Shown here: in pieces, positions 1 to 9,811 of the stretch
How the letters are laid out: each line of letters starts with the position of its first letter
Position numbering within the stretch: position 1 is the stretch's first letter
Program-made: the position numbers and the translations under genes
Notes under the pieces: model-generated
Seen by the model: the letters and a program-made list of their open reading frames with translations, nothing else
Told to the model about the DNA's origin: nothing
Database searches by the model: none
Source of the DNA: Zygnema cylindricum
Lineage: Eukaryota; Streptophyta; Zygnematophyceae; Zygnematales; Zygnemataceae
Length of the DNA: 63,717 bases
NCBI GenBank assembly: GCA_037447655.1
Contig: JBBHKE010000972.1
Span: forward strand, 1 to 63,717
Direction: 5' to 3'

Positions 1-565
1 AAGAACGTTTCAGCAATGCTGTGTTAAGATCAGCATTTAATATTGCCCTTGCAAGCACCCTGTTACCATAGTAAAACCGGTGGAAAGCTCTCAGTCTCCT
101 TCGACTCAATCAGCAGCAGCCTCAGCGACTTTGACCAGCACTATGAGTATTTCTACTCAAGCAGGGCTTACTGATACTCATAAATTTACGCAAATTTGTA
201 CAACTGTACCCAGTGCTATAGCAAATAAAACCTCAACTCTTTATACTTCTATAAATACAGCTTGTACTACTACACCAGTCCAGCAGGCTAGTGCTACTGA
301 TGCTTTTAAACTTGCTGCTCTTGTTAGTGCTATCACTACGGTCTGTATTACAGCTTCACAGACAAGTACTGCTAGTACTACTCCATTTCAGACGCAAACA
401 ACATCTACTCAGGCATTTAAGGACGTTACTGATCTTGCAAAAGAGTTATTGGAAAAACATAAATTTGATCCAACAATTACTATGGACCAGGGAACTTTAA
501 TCAAGATTTATGTAAACAAAGATTATAAATTTCCTAAAGCAACAATTAAAAATGTAATGAAATGA
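1..565 (+). pseudogene. virB10-like 3' fragment (type IV secretion), bacterial origin
   Basis: The reading frame 80-565 ends in a segment (IKIYVNKDYKFPK) that resembles the conserved C-terminal end of VirB10, the inner-to-outer membrane scaffold of type IV secretion systems. Its earlier part is rich in Thr, Ser and Ala, like the low-complexity part before that end in Rickettsiales homologues. There is no proper start. The frame opens at a GTG and is closed upstream by a stop at 38-40. A VirB10-like hydrophobic stretch continues in a different frame at about 3-65, so at least one frameshift lies near 65-80. The stop codon overlaps the next start (ATGA at 562-565), a bacterial operon arrangement. 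The copy is partial and broken. The family call rests on recalled similarity, and the Rickettsiales origin is inferred. Confidence 0.6.
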
Positions 566-753
566 GTTTTGCAGAACTAGAAACATATCTATTACCCTTT
601 AAAATGATATATGCCGAGGAAGGGGTAAACGAGCTTATGATAAATAAACCAGGAGAGGTTTGGGTTGAAAAAGCCGAAGATCTTAGAATGGAATCATTAC
701 CTGAGATAGATATAGATTATTTATTAGGTTTTGGTAGGTTGAATAAAAAGTAA
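562..753 (+). pseudogene. virB11-like 5' fragment (type IV secretion ATPase), truncated
   Basis: A 63-residue frame starts at the ATG that overlaps the stop of the preceding virB10-like frame. It contains GVNELMINKPGEVWVE, which matches the N-terminal domain of VirB11, the hexameric secretion ATPase. The family is usually about 330 residues, so only the N-terminal fifth is present. No Walker A or B motif is reached. Similarity stops around the Gly-Arg-Leu near position 738, and the sequence then becomes the GTAC-rich repeat DNA typical of the rest of the window. Gene order, overlap and AT-rich composition are those of a bacterial virB10-virB11 operon. It could be a transferred fragment in a nuclear genome or an assembly join to a symbiont. 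Confidence 0.65.
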
Positions 754-1046
754 AGAAATAAAAATTTAGTATTCAAAACACGATTTTTGCATTCCGAAAA
801 GGGTTCCCGGAAAAAAATATGACTTACCACAGTTGTCAAGTTTTGACGCACTTGACCGTACGTTTTTGTCCTTCGGTAAGCTCCAAATCGTATATTTTGT
901 CCGTCACTACGCTCCAAAAAGGTTGACAGCCGAGCAGTCGGTCAATTTGGCGCCTCTGTTTTTGTATTTTTGCGAAATATACAGTACGGCATTATGCGTT
1001 TCCTTATATAATTCATCATCCATTCCGGTATGAATGCAACACATAT
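754..1046. other. gene-free stretch after the bacterial fragment
   Basis: GTAC-rich sequence without a credible gene. Its composition matches the repeat DNA further on, so the boundary between bacterial-like and host-like sequence lies at about 740-755. Confidence 0.5.
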
Positions 1047-1883
1047 CATAGTTCAAAAGTAGGCTTTTTTATGGTAGGCCTTTGGTTGGCGCACAAAACT
1101 TTGCACAAAACTCGCGCAACGTAGGCATACTGTATGTGTGTGCGTCGTGCACACTCCTGTACGAACGTCCAAATGTGACGTAAGATCAAAGTACAGCGCA
1201 CGCCGCCGGACGAATTTTTTTAGCGAACTGACACGGCGTAGGATGACATTACGTGGGAAAAAAAACCGGGAAAAAAAAAAACGTGGACGGGCAACCAAAC
1301 AAAATTTCGAAATAATTGCGATGGAGTTAAAATGAGCGCGGTGGAGAGCGGTGAGAGTGCGACGAGAGAGAGTACGGACAGTTCATAGCTTTTTCGGAAA
1401 GTTGTTTTGCAGCCACCAACGGGGTTGGTCCGTAGGTTTTGGTAATTTTTTTGGCAGTGTGGTATTTTTTTTTTTTTTTATCGTCCCATACTGCCTGGTT
1501 GGTCAATTTGAGGCTTTATTTAGTGTGGCCCTCAAAATTGCAGACGCTAATATGACAGATTGTCCTTTCGTAAGTTGTGTTATAGGCTTTTCATGTGATC
1601 TTTTTAAATCGCCTACTTTGATCAGCGACCGTCCGATCGTCCAAATCTGACGGTTAAAATAAAAAGTCCCTCAAACCTCACAGAAATATTTTTTTTTGTC
1701 CGATTTTTTTTTCCAAAATTTAGACATGTCGTTTAATTCTCTAATGATCGATGTGCAACTCAACCTTGTTCCTATTTTATTTCATTTTGCGTCCAATACA
1801 ATATGGGTCTTAAGGGCATATTGTATGTTTTGCGTACAATAGGCATATTGTATGGGCGTACGGTCACCTACTTTTGAACTATG
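1047..1883. mobile_element. hAT-like MITE, family A, copy 1 (long form)
   Basis: The element begins CATAGTTCAAAAGTAGG and ends with the reverse complement of that end. The flanking 8-mers (1039-1046 and 1884-1891) share only their last five bases, CATAT, so the target duplication has decayed. Near the right end lies a subterminal inverted motif built from ATACAATATG and CATATTGTAT, which all five copies share. Compared with the copy at 57309-57944, this copy has about 190 extra bases around 1268-1468. It has no transposase frame. Confidence 0.75.
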
Positions 1884-3175
1884 CTCCATATCCATCCAGG
1901 AAATTTGAACACACCTTCCTGTACTTATTTTAAAGTACAGGCAGAGGCAGGTTTTGTCTGGTTACATCAGACGAAAAGTGAGGTTTAATACATAATTTTG
2001 TACTTGCCCGTACCATGCCGTACTGTATTTTCGTGAGTTTCTTGAAAACAACATTACAGTAAATATGATTACGATTCTCCAAGTATCCGGGAGAAGACGT
2101 CGACCGTCCGATTACATTTTGGTCTTCATCTGCGAAGCAATCGCTCCACCCGCCTCTGTATTGGTGAACCCACCTCCGCGAGGTGGGTTCACCAATACAG
2201 AACCCGTCAATTCGCTACACCTGGACGATTGACACGTGCATCGATGAAAAATGAAAATTTTCAAACTCTGAAAAATTCACGTGCCTTCGGACAAGGTGAC
2301 CGTAAAATCTTTGCCGAAAAGAAATACGGTTTTTTCCTAAAAGTCAGCAGAGTGAATAAGATCTCTGAGGTACATTGACGCAGAGTGAAGAAGATCTCTG
2401 AGGTACATTGACGCGGTACACTTGTGAAGTACACGTACGAAATACGCAAGTACGGATTTCCATACGAATTGGTCGGTTTTCAAATCTTTGACGATTTTAG
2501 AGATTTGATCATCGACTTACGTGGAACCACTCAAATCAGAACACGTATGTAAAAACTTGTTTGCAGACGATACGCGATGTAACCGAGGCCTCTGTAATAC
2601 ATAAATTTTGCTCTCCGTACTATTACAAAGACCTCCTGATGTAACCATACCCTTAAACGACAGAATCACGTAGATTTCCATAGTGAGAAAAGTATAGGTA
2701 AGTACAATTTCGCCGGTTGTCTGATTGGAGTGAGAATTTCACGAGTTTAGACGTATGTGCGGTAAACTCGACGCCCAAAAAAAAAATTACCTTGTGTTTG
2801 TTGAGCTCAGAAAAACTATCCTGAACAGAAAATAGAATCGACGGTCGGCGAATTTTCACAGGTTTTACCCGTAGAACAATATATGCTTTTGCGCAGCTCG
2901 TACGTTTGTGAAACTTTATGTTTTAGACGTACAGCGCTGAGTACTTCGCACGGTGATTCGTACTAAAATGTTATACATGTAAAGAGTTCCATGGTAACAT
3001 CTTGTCACTATTTAGTATTTACGCTGTCACGCTTGGAAAGACAGTTCTTGAAACATAGTCACCGCGGTAACAGAGGAGTTTGGAAAACAGATGCGGCCTT
3101 CGCCCGCGCTCATGAGTGAAAGATTATCCGCAGTTTTAGGGTTTCGTCCTTTTTCTGCGTACGGTAAGGACAGTA
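1884..3175. other. repeat-derived spacer without genes
   Basis: No gene was recognised. About 1960-2110 belongs to a dispersed repeat seen again near 7110-7270, 28690-28850, 29800-29930, 33800-33930 and 39390-39540. Its copies share the order CGAAAAGT, then a GTACTG..TTTT stretch, then GATTCTCCA, then CCGTCCGATT, with variations. About 2340-2410 holds a 31-bp direct repeat containing GATCTCTGAGGTACATTGACG. Confidence 0.45.
2155..2201. repeat. perfect 22-bp inverted repeat (hairpin)
   Basis: The arms 2155-2176 and 2180-2201 are exact reverse complements, separated only by the three bases CGC. The centre reads CACCTC-CGC-GAGGTG. There is no T-run after it, and it lies in repeat DNA away from any gene. 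Confidence 0.9.
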
Positions 3176-4215
3176 CACCACGAATCGTAATCAGAGTAAA
3201 TTACTCTAATTCGGTCGCTCGCAATTTCGACTCTATCACATGAAATAGAGTTAATGATTCTATTTTTTTCATTATTCTATTTAAGGTAAAGTTTAATTAG
3301 CGTTTTTAATTCTAATATAGGTTCGTTTTAAATAGTGTGGAGTATGGACGACCTCCGACCGTGCAAAATTGTACTTTATTAAGTAAAAAGGTACAAATTA
3401 TGATTTAATACAGGCCGTTATCATGTAATTGCGTTTTAACAAACCGCGTAGTGCAAACGTCATAGTGACGATAAACTGTACGTTTTGCCAAATTCTCTAC
3501 CAATACCTTATTTACAGTAGAGGATATTAGCGTGCCAAATTAGAGAACTTAAATAAATTAGAGATAACTTCATAGTTGAAACAACTCTACCACATAAACT
3601 ACACCGCGAATCGTAATTAGAGTAATAAAAAAATTAGAGTAAAAAAACAAAAAAAAACAATTAGAGTAATGAACTCTAATTTATGTGATATAACTTTTTC
3701 ACAGAGGAAGTTTACTCTAATTTATTTAAGTACTATATATTGGGTTATGTCGGCAATAAATTTCCGCGCTGAAATTATGAACACTAAATTACGTAGGCCT
3801 ACAAAATATGTCAGTCCGTATAGTTTTGACGTCGTTATGACGTTAGTAATATTTGTCGCGCTGAATGTCAATTAGTGTTCACACTGACGACGATGCTGTC
3901 GACGGACGAGAGTTATGCGAACGACATTTTTTCGATGTGATTCATTTTTCGTTTAGTGCGATTTCACGTGTGAGCACAATTTTATTAAATCATTATTTGT
4001 ACCTTTTTACTGGAAAAAGTAAAATTTTACACGGTCGAACGTCGTCCGTACTCCACACTATTTAAAACGAACCTATATTACAATTTTTTACGCTAATAAA
4101 CTCACCTAAATTAGAATAATGAAAAAATTAGAATCGTTTACTCTATTTGATGTGACAGAGTCGAAATTTCGAGCGACCGAATTAGAGTAATTTACACTAA
4201 TTACGATTCGCGGTG
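3176..4215. mobile_element. fold-back MITE, family B, copy 1 (1.04 kb)
   Basis: The element begins CACCACGAATCGTAAT and ends ATTACGATTCGCGGTG, flanked by TA on both sides. The two halves are imperfect inverted repeats over several hundred bases. Each carries the internal block AAATAGTGTGGAGTA with adjoining GTACTTTTTTA-like sequence. A second, inward copy of the left end lies near 3600. No transposase is encoded. It is nearly identical to the element at 4492-5533. Ends plus TA suggest mobilisation by a Tc1/mariner-type enzyme, which is an inference. Confidence 0.8.
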
Positions 4216-4491
4216 TAGTGTAGTTCCATTTTAAATAGTGTGACTAACGTACAGAACTGTACCGTATTAACGAAAATGTACAAAAAATGATTTAATACAT
4301 GCCGTTATGGTGTACCTGCGTATTCACAAACCGCGTAGTGCAAACGTCATACTGACGTGAAACTGTACATTTTGACAGAATGCGTTTTGTTTACAAACCG
4401 CGTAGTGAAAACGTCATAATACTTTGTACTCTTTGGTATCGTGGAAGTACGTGACATCATATTAGCGTCGCAAATCTGACACGGTACTGTA
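4216..4491. repeat. spacer related to family B interiors
   Basis: This stretch lacks the CACCG ends. It contains the AAATAGTGTG block and the CAAACCGCGTAGTG and CGTCATA.TGACG motifs found inside the B elements on both sides. It is probably the interior of an older B copy. Confidence 0.5.
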
Positions 4492-5533
4492 CACCGCGAA
4501 TCGTAATTAGAGTAAATTACTCTAATTCGGTCGCTCGAAATTTCGACTCTATTACATCAAATAGAGTAAATGATTCTAAATTTTTCATTATTATAATTTA
4601 GGTAAGTTTAATTAGCGTAACAAAATTGTAATATAGGTTCGTTTTAAATAGTGTGGAGTACGGAAGACGTTCGACCGTGCAAAATTGTACTTTATTAAGT
4701 AAAAAGGTACAAATTATGATTTAATACAGGCCGTTATCATGTAATTGCGTTTTAACAAACCGCGTAGTGCAAACGTCATAGTGACGATAAACTGTACGTT
4801 TTGCCAAATTCTCTACCAATACCTTATTTACAGTAGAGGATATTAGCGTGCCAAATTAGAGAACTTAAATAAATTAGAGATAACTTCATAGTTGAAACAA
4901 CTCTACCACATAAACTACACCGCGAATCGTAATTAGAGTAATAAAAAAATTAGAGTAAAAAAACAAAAAAAAACAATTAGAGTAATGAACTCTAATTTAT
5001 GTGATATAACTTTTTCACAGAGGAAGTTTACTCTAATTTATTTAAGTACTCTATATTGGGTTATGTCGGCAATAAATTTCCGCGCTGAAATTATGAACAC
5101 TAAATTACGTAGATGTACAAAATCTGTCAGTCCGTATAGTTTTGACGTCATTATGACGTTAGTATTATTTGTCGCGCTGAATGTCAGCTGATGTTCACAC
5201 TGACGACGATGCTGTCGACGGACGAGAGTTATGCGAACGGCTTTTTTTCGATGTGATTGATTTTTCGTTTAGTGCGATTTCACGTGCGAGCGCGATTGTA
5301 TTAAATCATTATTTGTACCTTTTTACTTAAAAAAGTACAATTTTGCACGGTCGAACGTCGTCCGTACTCCACACTATTTAAAACGAACCTTTATTACAAT
5401 TTTTTTACGCTAATTAAACTTACCTAAATTAGAATAATGAAAAAATTAGAATCATTTACTCTATTTGATGTAATAGAGTCGAAATTTCGAGCGACCGAAT
5501 TAGAGTACTTTACTCTAATTACGATTCGCGGTG
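4492..5533. mobile_element. fold-back MITE, family B, copy 2 (1.04 kb)
   Basis: Same organisation as the copy at 3176-4215 and almost the same sequence throughout. It is TA-flanked, with left end CACCGCGAATCG and right end CGATTCGCGGTG. The close identity of two elements 1.3 kb apart points to a recent tandem duplication or two recent insertions. Confidence 0.82.
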
Positions 5534-5535
5534 TA

Positions 5536-5610
5536 GCGTTCATTACTCTAATTATTTTTTTTAGTTTTTGTACTCTAATTTTTTCATTACTCTAATTACG
5601 ATTCGCGGTG
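5536..5610. mobile_element. family B right-end fragment
   Basis: About 75 bp ending CGATTCGCGGTG-TA, preceded by TTACTCTAAT motifs. It matches the right end of the short element at 58740-59240. No left end is present. Confidence 0.6.
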
Positions 5611-5617
5611 TACTGTA

Positions 5618-6161
5618 CACCGCGAATCGTTATTAGTGTCTAAGTCACTAATTTGGGTTCTTAAAATTTTGATTTTTTTTTTTTTCAAATAGGATACATG
5701 ATTTTAATTTTTCCTTGACGTTAATTAAGGTACCGTACAAAATAAAGTAAAGCCCGAAAGTACAATAAAATATAAATAGTGTGGTGTACGATCGATGTCA
5801 GACCGTACATAACTGTACCATTTCAAGTGAAAATTTTCAAAAAATGAATTAAATCAGACGCGCACGCATAGGAGCGTGCGCTAAAAAGAACAGGACTAGT
5901 CTGACACGTAAAAATTAGTATAGCATGTACGGATATTTTAAATTCGCGACGGCGTACGATTTCTAATAATTTGTACGAATACATATATTAATGTATATAA
6001 TTGTACGGAGAATATTCCATTTTTGCTGTTCCCAAATTAGCATAAACGCCGAAATTAGAATACACCTTTAAAAAAAAAAAATCAAATTCTTAATTAGCAT
6101 CAATTACGGTAAATTTTCTTCAACACTATTTAAACTATGTCACTATTAACGATTCGCGGTG
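5618..6161. mobile_element. fold-back MITE, family B, copy 3
   Basis: The ends are CACCGCGAATCGTTATTAG and its degenerate complement, flanked by TA. The interior carries an inverted GCGCACG/CGTGCGC pair near 5860-5880. The same interior is found in the interrupted copy at 34532-35774. Confidence 0.8.
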
Positions 6162-7916
6162 TAGTTATTGTCAAGACATCGTACTTTTAGAATGAAGTTC
6201 GAACATGTCCGAAGTCCGAACTCAAAACTTGAACTAAACGATAGAGTTTAGTACACAATCCGTACCTTTTGTTTCTTTCGCATTGTTCCGCGTTCAGTTT
6301 ACTATCGCGCTTCCTTTACAAAGTCTTTTGTGTTCTTCCTTCTATGGTTTTACGCCATAGTACTGTATAAGGGGTGTAACGGATAGGCGTTTTTTTATCA
6401 CATTTTTTCTTTTTTTCTAAGCGGCGAGTTTGCCGCGCAAATGAATTATACCGAGATTTTAAAGAAAGCTGACAATATTGTACTTACCTGTACGTTTCCG
6501 ACTACTTTGGAACCCTGTCTTGAAATATTTTGTCGTTTCTGTGTACAGCTGTAAAAGTGGGTTGTGGTCACTGGTCAGAGCTGCTGTAGCAGGCTTGTCA
6601 GAATGCACGTGTTTGTATAACCGCGTAAATCTATAGAGGATCAAGGTCACACTATAAATAGACATGCTTCTGTACACATTGATATGACCGTACAGAGAGA
6701 CCGTTTGTGACAAATGTCACACGTGCTAGGTGTTTCGAGTACGGTGCAACGTGAAATCGCTATGGCATCAATTTTTCGTAAATAGTTAAACAAATAAATG
6801 AACTTTTGAAAACTCTTCACATTTGTAGCTGTTTAGTACGAGACGTTGCAAAAAAATAAAAACTCAATGTTATACATACAAGACAAAATTCTGTTAAGTG
6901 TACAGCTGTACCATCGTAATTTTGCTCTTTGGGTATTTTTTTTTGCGATAAGTGAGAGTTCTTAGCTGTAGAAACTTCGTAGATAGTGTGCTGCTGACCT
7001 GTATTTATGTCTCACACGCTTTTCGTCAGACGTCAAGAATCGTACACAATATTGTACGAAAATTAAAACATAACATTATTTAACATTAAAACAATCATGC
7101 TAAGGGTAACCTTCCATCAGGCGAAAAGTGGGGTTCATTACTGGAGAAAGTACCTTTTCGTACTAAACCGTACTGTTTTTTTTTTCTTTTTACAAAAGAT
7201 GTTTACCAGAAATTCATTAAGATTCTCCAGACTTTTTGGCAAAAATTTCCACCGTCCGATTTTGAATTTTCGACGCAAACGCCCCTTCTATCCAATACCT
7301 GGCGAGTCCTCTCCGACTGTCCTCAGGAGGACACTTTGCGCTTACTGGACGCGTGTATTGGTCCACTTGTAAAAGTCAAAGTCGATCCATGACGGAAGTG
7401 AAGCTATAACTTACATGTGGCAAATGGCGTGTACCTTCTGACATTAAAGCCACCCTGTTTGACGACAAAATCTCGGTTGTAGGACATCTTGCCACGCCTC
7501 CGCTAGTACAACGATAATACACGAACGTATAAATGGTACATTCATGGACATTTGTACAAATGTTCATTTTGCAACGGTTTTTGTGACCGTTGGTATAACT
7601 ACAAATACAAGGACGTACAGATTGTACATTAGCGTGACGCTACTAGATATTTTAATCTGCGTTCGCCTGTACAGATACGCAGTTGATATTTTGTACTTTT
7701 CAAATATTTCATTAATCCCGGGCGGCTCAACAGGATCCTACGTGGTACCAATCGAAATCTAACACTTAAGCATTTTTTGCTTCACTGGCACGACCTGATG
7801 AAAATGTGTTACTAATATTACTGCTAGTAAACGTGACCGTACGATTAAGGGGAACGCTTGATGGAAGGTTACCCTAAGTATTTTTTGATGCTATAGAGGT
7901 TCAGTGGTTCACGGTA
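6162..7916. other. gene-free repeat DNA
   Basis: No gene was recognised. About 7110-7270 is a copy of the dispersed repeat also seen near 1960-2110 and 28690-28850. The remaining sequence is GTAC-rich with short frames only. Confidence 0.4.
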
Positions 7917-8072
7917 CACCGTGAATCGTTATTAGCCTTATGTACTCTATATCGGCACCCCAAAATTTTGACATTGATACCTTAAATAGAATAAATTACA
8001 CTATTTAAGGAAGTGGACCATCATCTGCCACGTCTCCTAATAGTTTCTTTACGCTAATAACGATTCAAGGTG
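7917..8072. mobile_element. fold-back MITE, family B, short copy 4
   Basis: A 156-bp element flanked by TA, with ends CACCGTGAATCGTTATTAG and CGATTCAAGGTG. It is a close relative of the 174-bp copy at 33239-33412, which shares CCTTATGTACT and ATCGGCACCCCAAAATTTTG. Confidence 0.78.
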
Positions 8073-8139
8073 TAGTCAACTATTGTTTATACATTTCAAT
8101 CATGCTTTGAACTTTGATGGTTTTGCTTATCGCGTTTTT

Positions 8140-8690
8140 TGATAATATCTTCTTGGGGTGAAAGTTCCATTAGTGTAGGGCCAACATTACACTGCTACAA
8201 TTTGAACGAAGTTCCATTGCGCAGTCTGTAATCCACGAGCTCGAAAATGAGTGGTACCACGTAAATCAATATCGAATATTGAAAATCGTCAATGATTTTC
8301 ACACCGACCAAAATCTTCATTTGCGTACTATGTACGTGCGTACCAGGTCCTCGTGCAACACAGCTTTTGTACTCTTTGCAAACGCCTTGTCAGGTACCAC
8401 CTCATTTTTAGGGTTCTTTCGCGTGTGAAGAATGGGCGCTAACAAAAATAGCATGACGAAAATGCGTTACGACATTTCGTTTGTATTTTTTGTTGGATTT
8501 TTGAATGCGTGTATCGTGTGCGAATTTTTGTAATTTTCGTTGGTTGCCATCTTGACACGTATGCTCATTATCCATCGTGTCGCGGCTCAATTTTTTTTGT
8601 AATTGGTGATGTACCTCGAATGCTTCGCAAAAAAATATCCAACGGTCATTGTTAACTCCCATACTTTTGGAGAATATTGGCAAGATTCTC
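8140..8690 (-). repeat. dispersed repeat F, copy 1
   Basis: On the minus strand this region matches 57950-58445 on the plus strand. Shared segments include GATGTACCTCG, GAGCATACGTGTCAAGATGG and the GTGGATTACAGACTG region. A 91-residue frame lies within it, and its relative in the other copy has a similar C-terminal part, so a weak remnant of coding sequence is possible. I do not recognise a protein. Confidence 0.55.
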
Positions 8691-9420
8691 TGTATAAAAA
8701 CAAAATAAGAGGTAAAGTGTGGTACGGAGAGGTCTGAATTTTTGTAAACAATCTCACTTTTCGTCTACTGGAACTTCACCCTTATTCGGTGTACCGTACT
8801 CAGAATGTCTCGAACCTGTGACGCTTCAAACAACGGTCTCTCTGTACGGTAAAGTATATGTAAGCAGATTCAACTCTAAATTTAGTGAACATTATCCTCT
8901 AAAGATTTACACGATTGTACGAACACCGCGTAGTTTCAAAATTTAAGTCGATCGGCGTCGTATATTTGTCTTCTTAGATGCGCAATCTCCGGAATCATAG
9001 TCAATCCACGAGGCCGAATGCACGACGAAAAGCAGTCCAACATAGACCAATAAGCAACAACATTGTACTTATATGTACGGCTCGTACTACTATGGAATTT
9101 ACGCACATGTTTTTGTCGTGTACCTCGTAAATGCTACATGCGGGTGTTGTCCAACATGCTAGATGGGCATGGAGACCCCCTACATAAATACGACTTGCAA
9201 CGTCTGCAACGCTGCAAGTAGCGCTCCCCTGTTGGATTATTGCTGCAGGAATTGGCTGACCATAAAAGTCAACGCCCACACAGCATTGTTTTAAAATTTA
9301 AAGTGTGCACTGAAGGAATGAAACGAAGCTTGGAAGAAGAGGACAAAGCTCGACGAGCCATGCTGCACTGCAGCACTGATGATAATTGATAATTGCCTGG
9401 ACGGAGTAAATATCTATTTA
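8691..9420. other. upstream flank of the CAMTA gene, no gene seen
   Basis: No gene or element ends were recognised. The first part is still GTAC-rich like the repeats. From about 9290 the composition becomes that of the gene island. Confidence 0.4.
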
Positions 9421-9811
9421 GTCTACATTGCAGTATCGAAATAATTTTTTAAGAGATAGGAAAAAGCTTGAAATCTACATTAGTGTGTTAGAATCAAACT
9501 TTTGGAGACAGGACAGTGAAAATCACAGATTTGAACTAGTTCTTTTAGGAATAGGAAAAAGCTACACAGAAGACATTAATCAATGTTTTAAAGATAAGCT
9601 AGGCAGTCTACATTACAGTATTGAAATATATCTTTTAAAGATAGGAAAAAAGCTTAAAATCTACATTACAGTATTGAAATCAGTTGTTTGGAGACAGGCA
9701 AAAGTTTGATAACATATTGTACAGTATTGAAATCAAACTTTTGGAGAAAGGAAAAAGTTGGAGAGTCTACATTGCAGTTTCGAAAGCGAAGTTTTTGGAG
9801 AGAGGAAAGCC
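9421..9811 (+). repeat. about 53-bp tandem repeat running into the CAMTA start codon
   Basis: Roughly seven diverged units begin near 9421, 9473, 9526, 9554, 9607, 9660, 9715 and 9766, most about 53 bp apart. The unit core is TCTACATTRCAGTATYGAAAT followed by CTTTTGGAGAYAGGAAAAAG. The last unit ends at the proposed ATG (9812), so the array is the immediate 5' flank or leader of the gene. Short frames in it reflect the repeat. Confidence 0.75.

Noticed and set aside
1053-1298. Basic minus-strand frame, similar to one at 57315-57572
   Set aside because: Both lie inside family A elements and differ by element length; the similarity is that of the repeat DNA.
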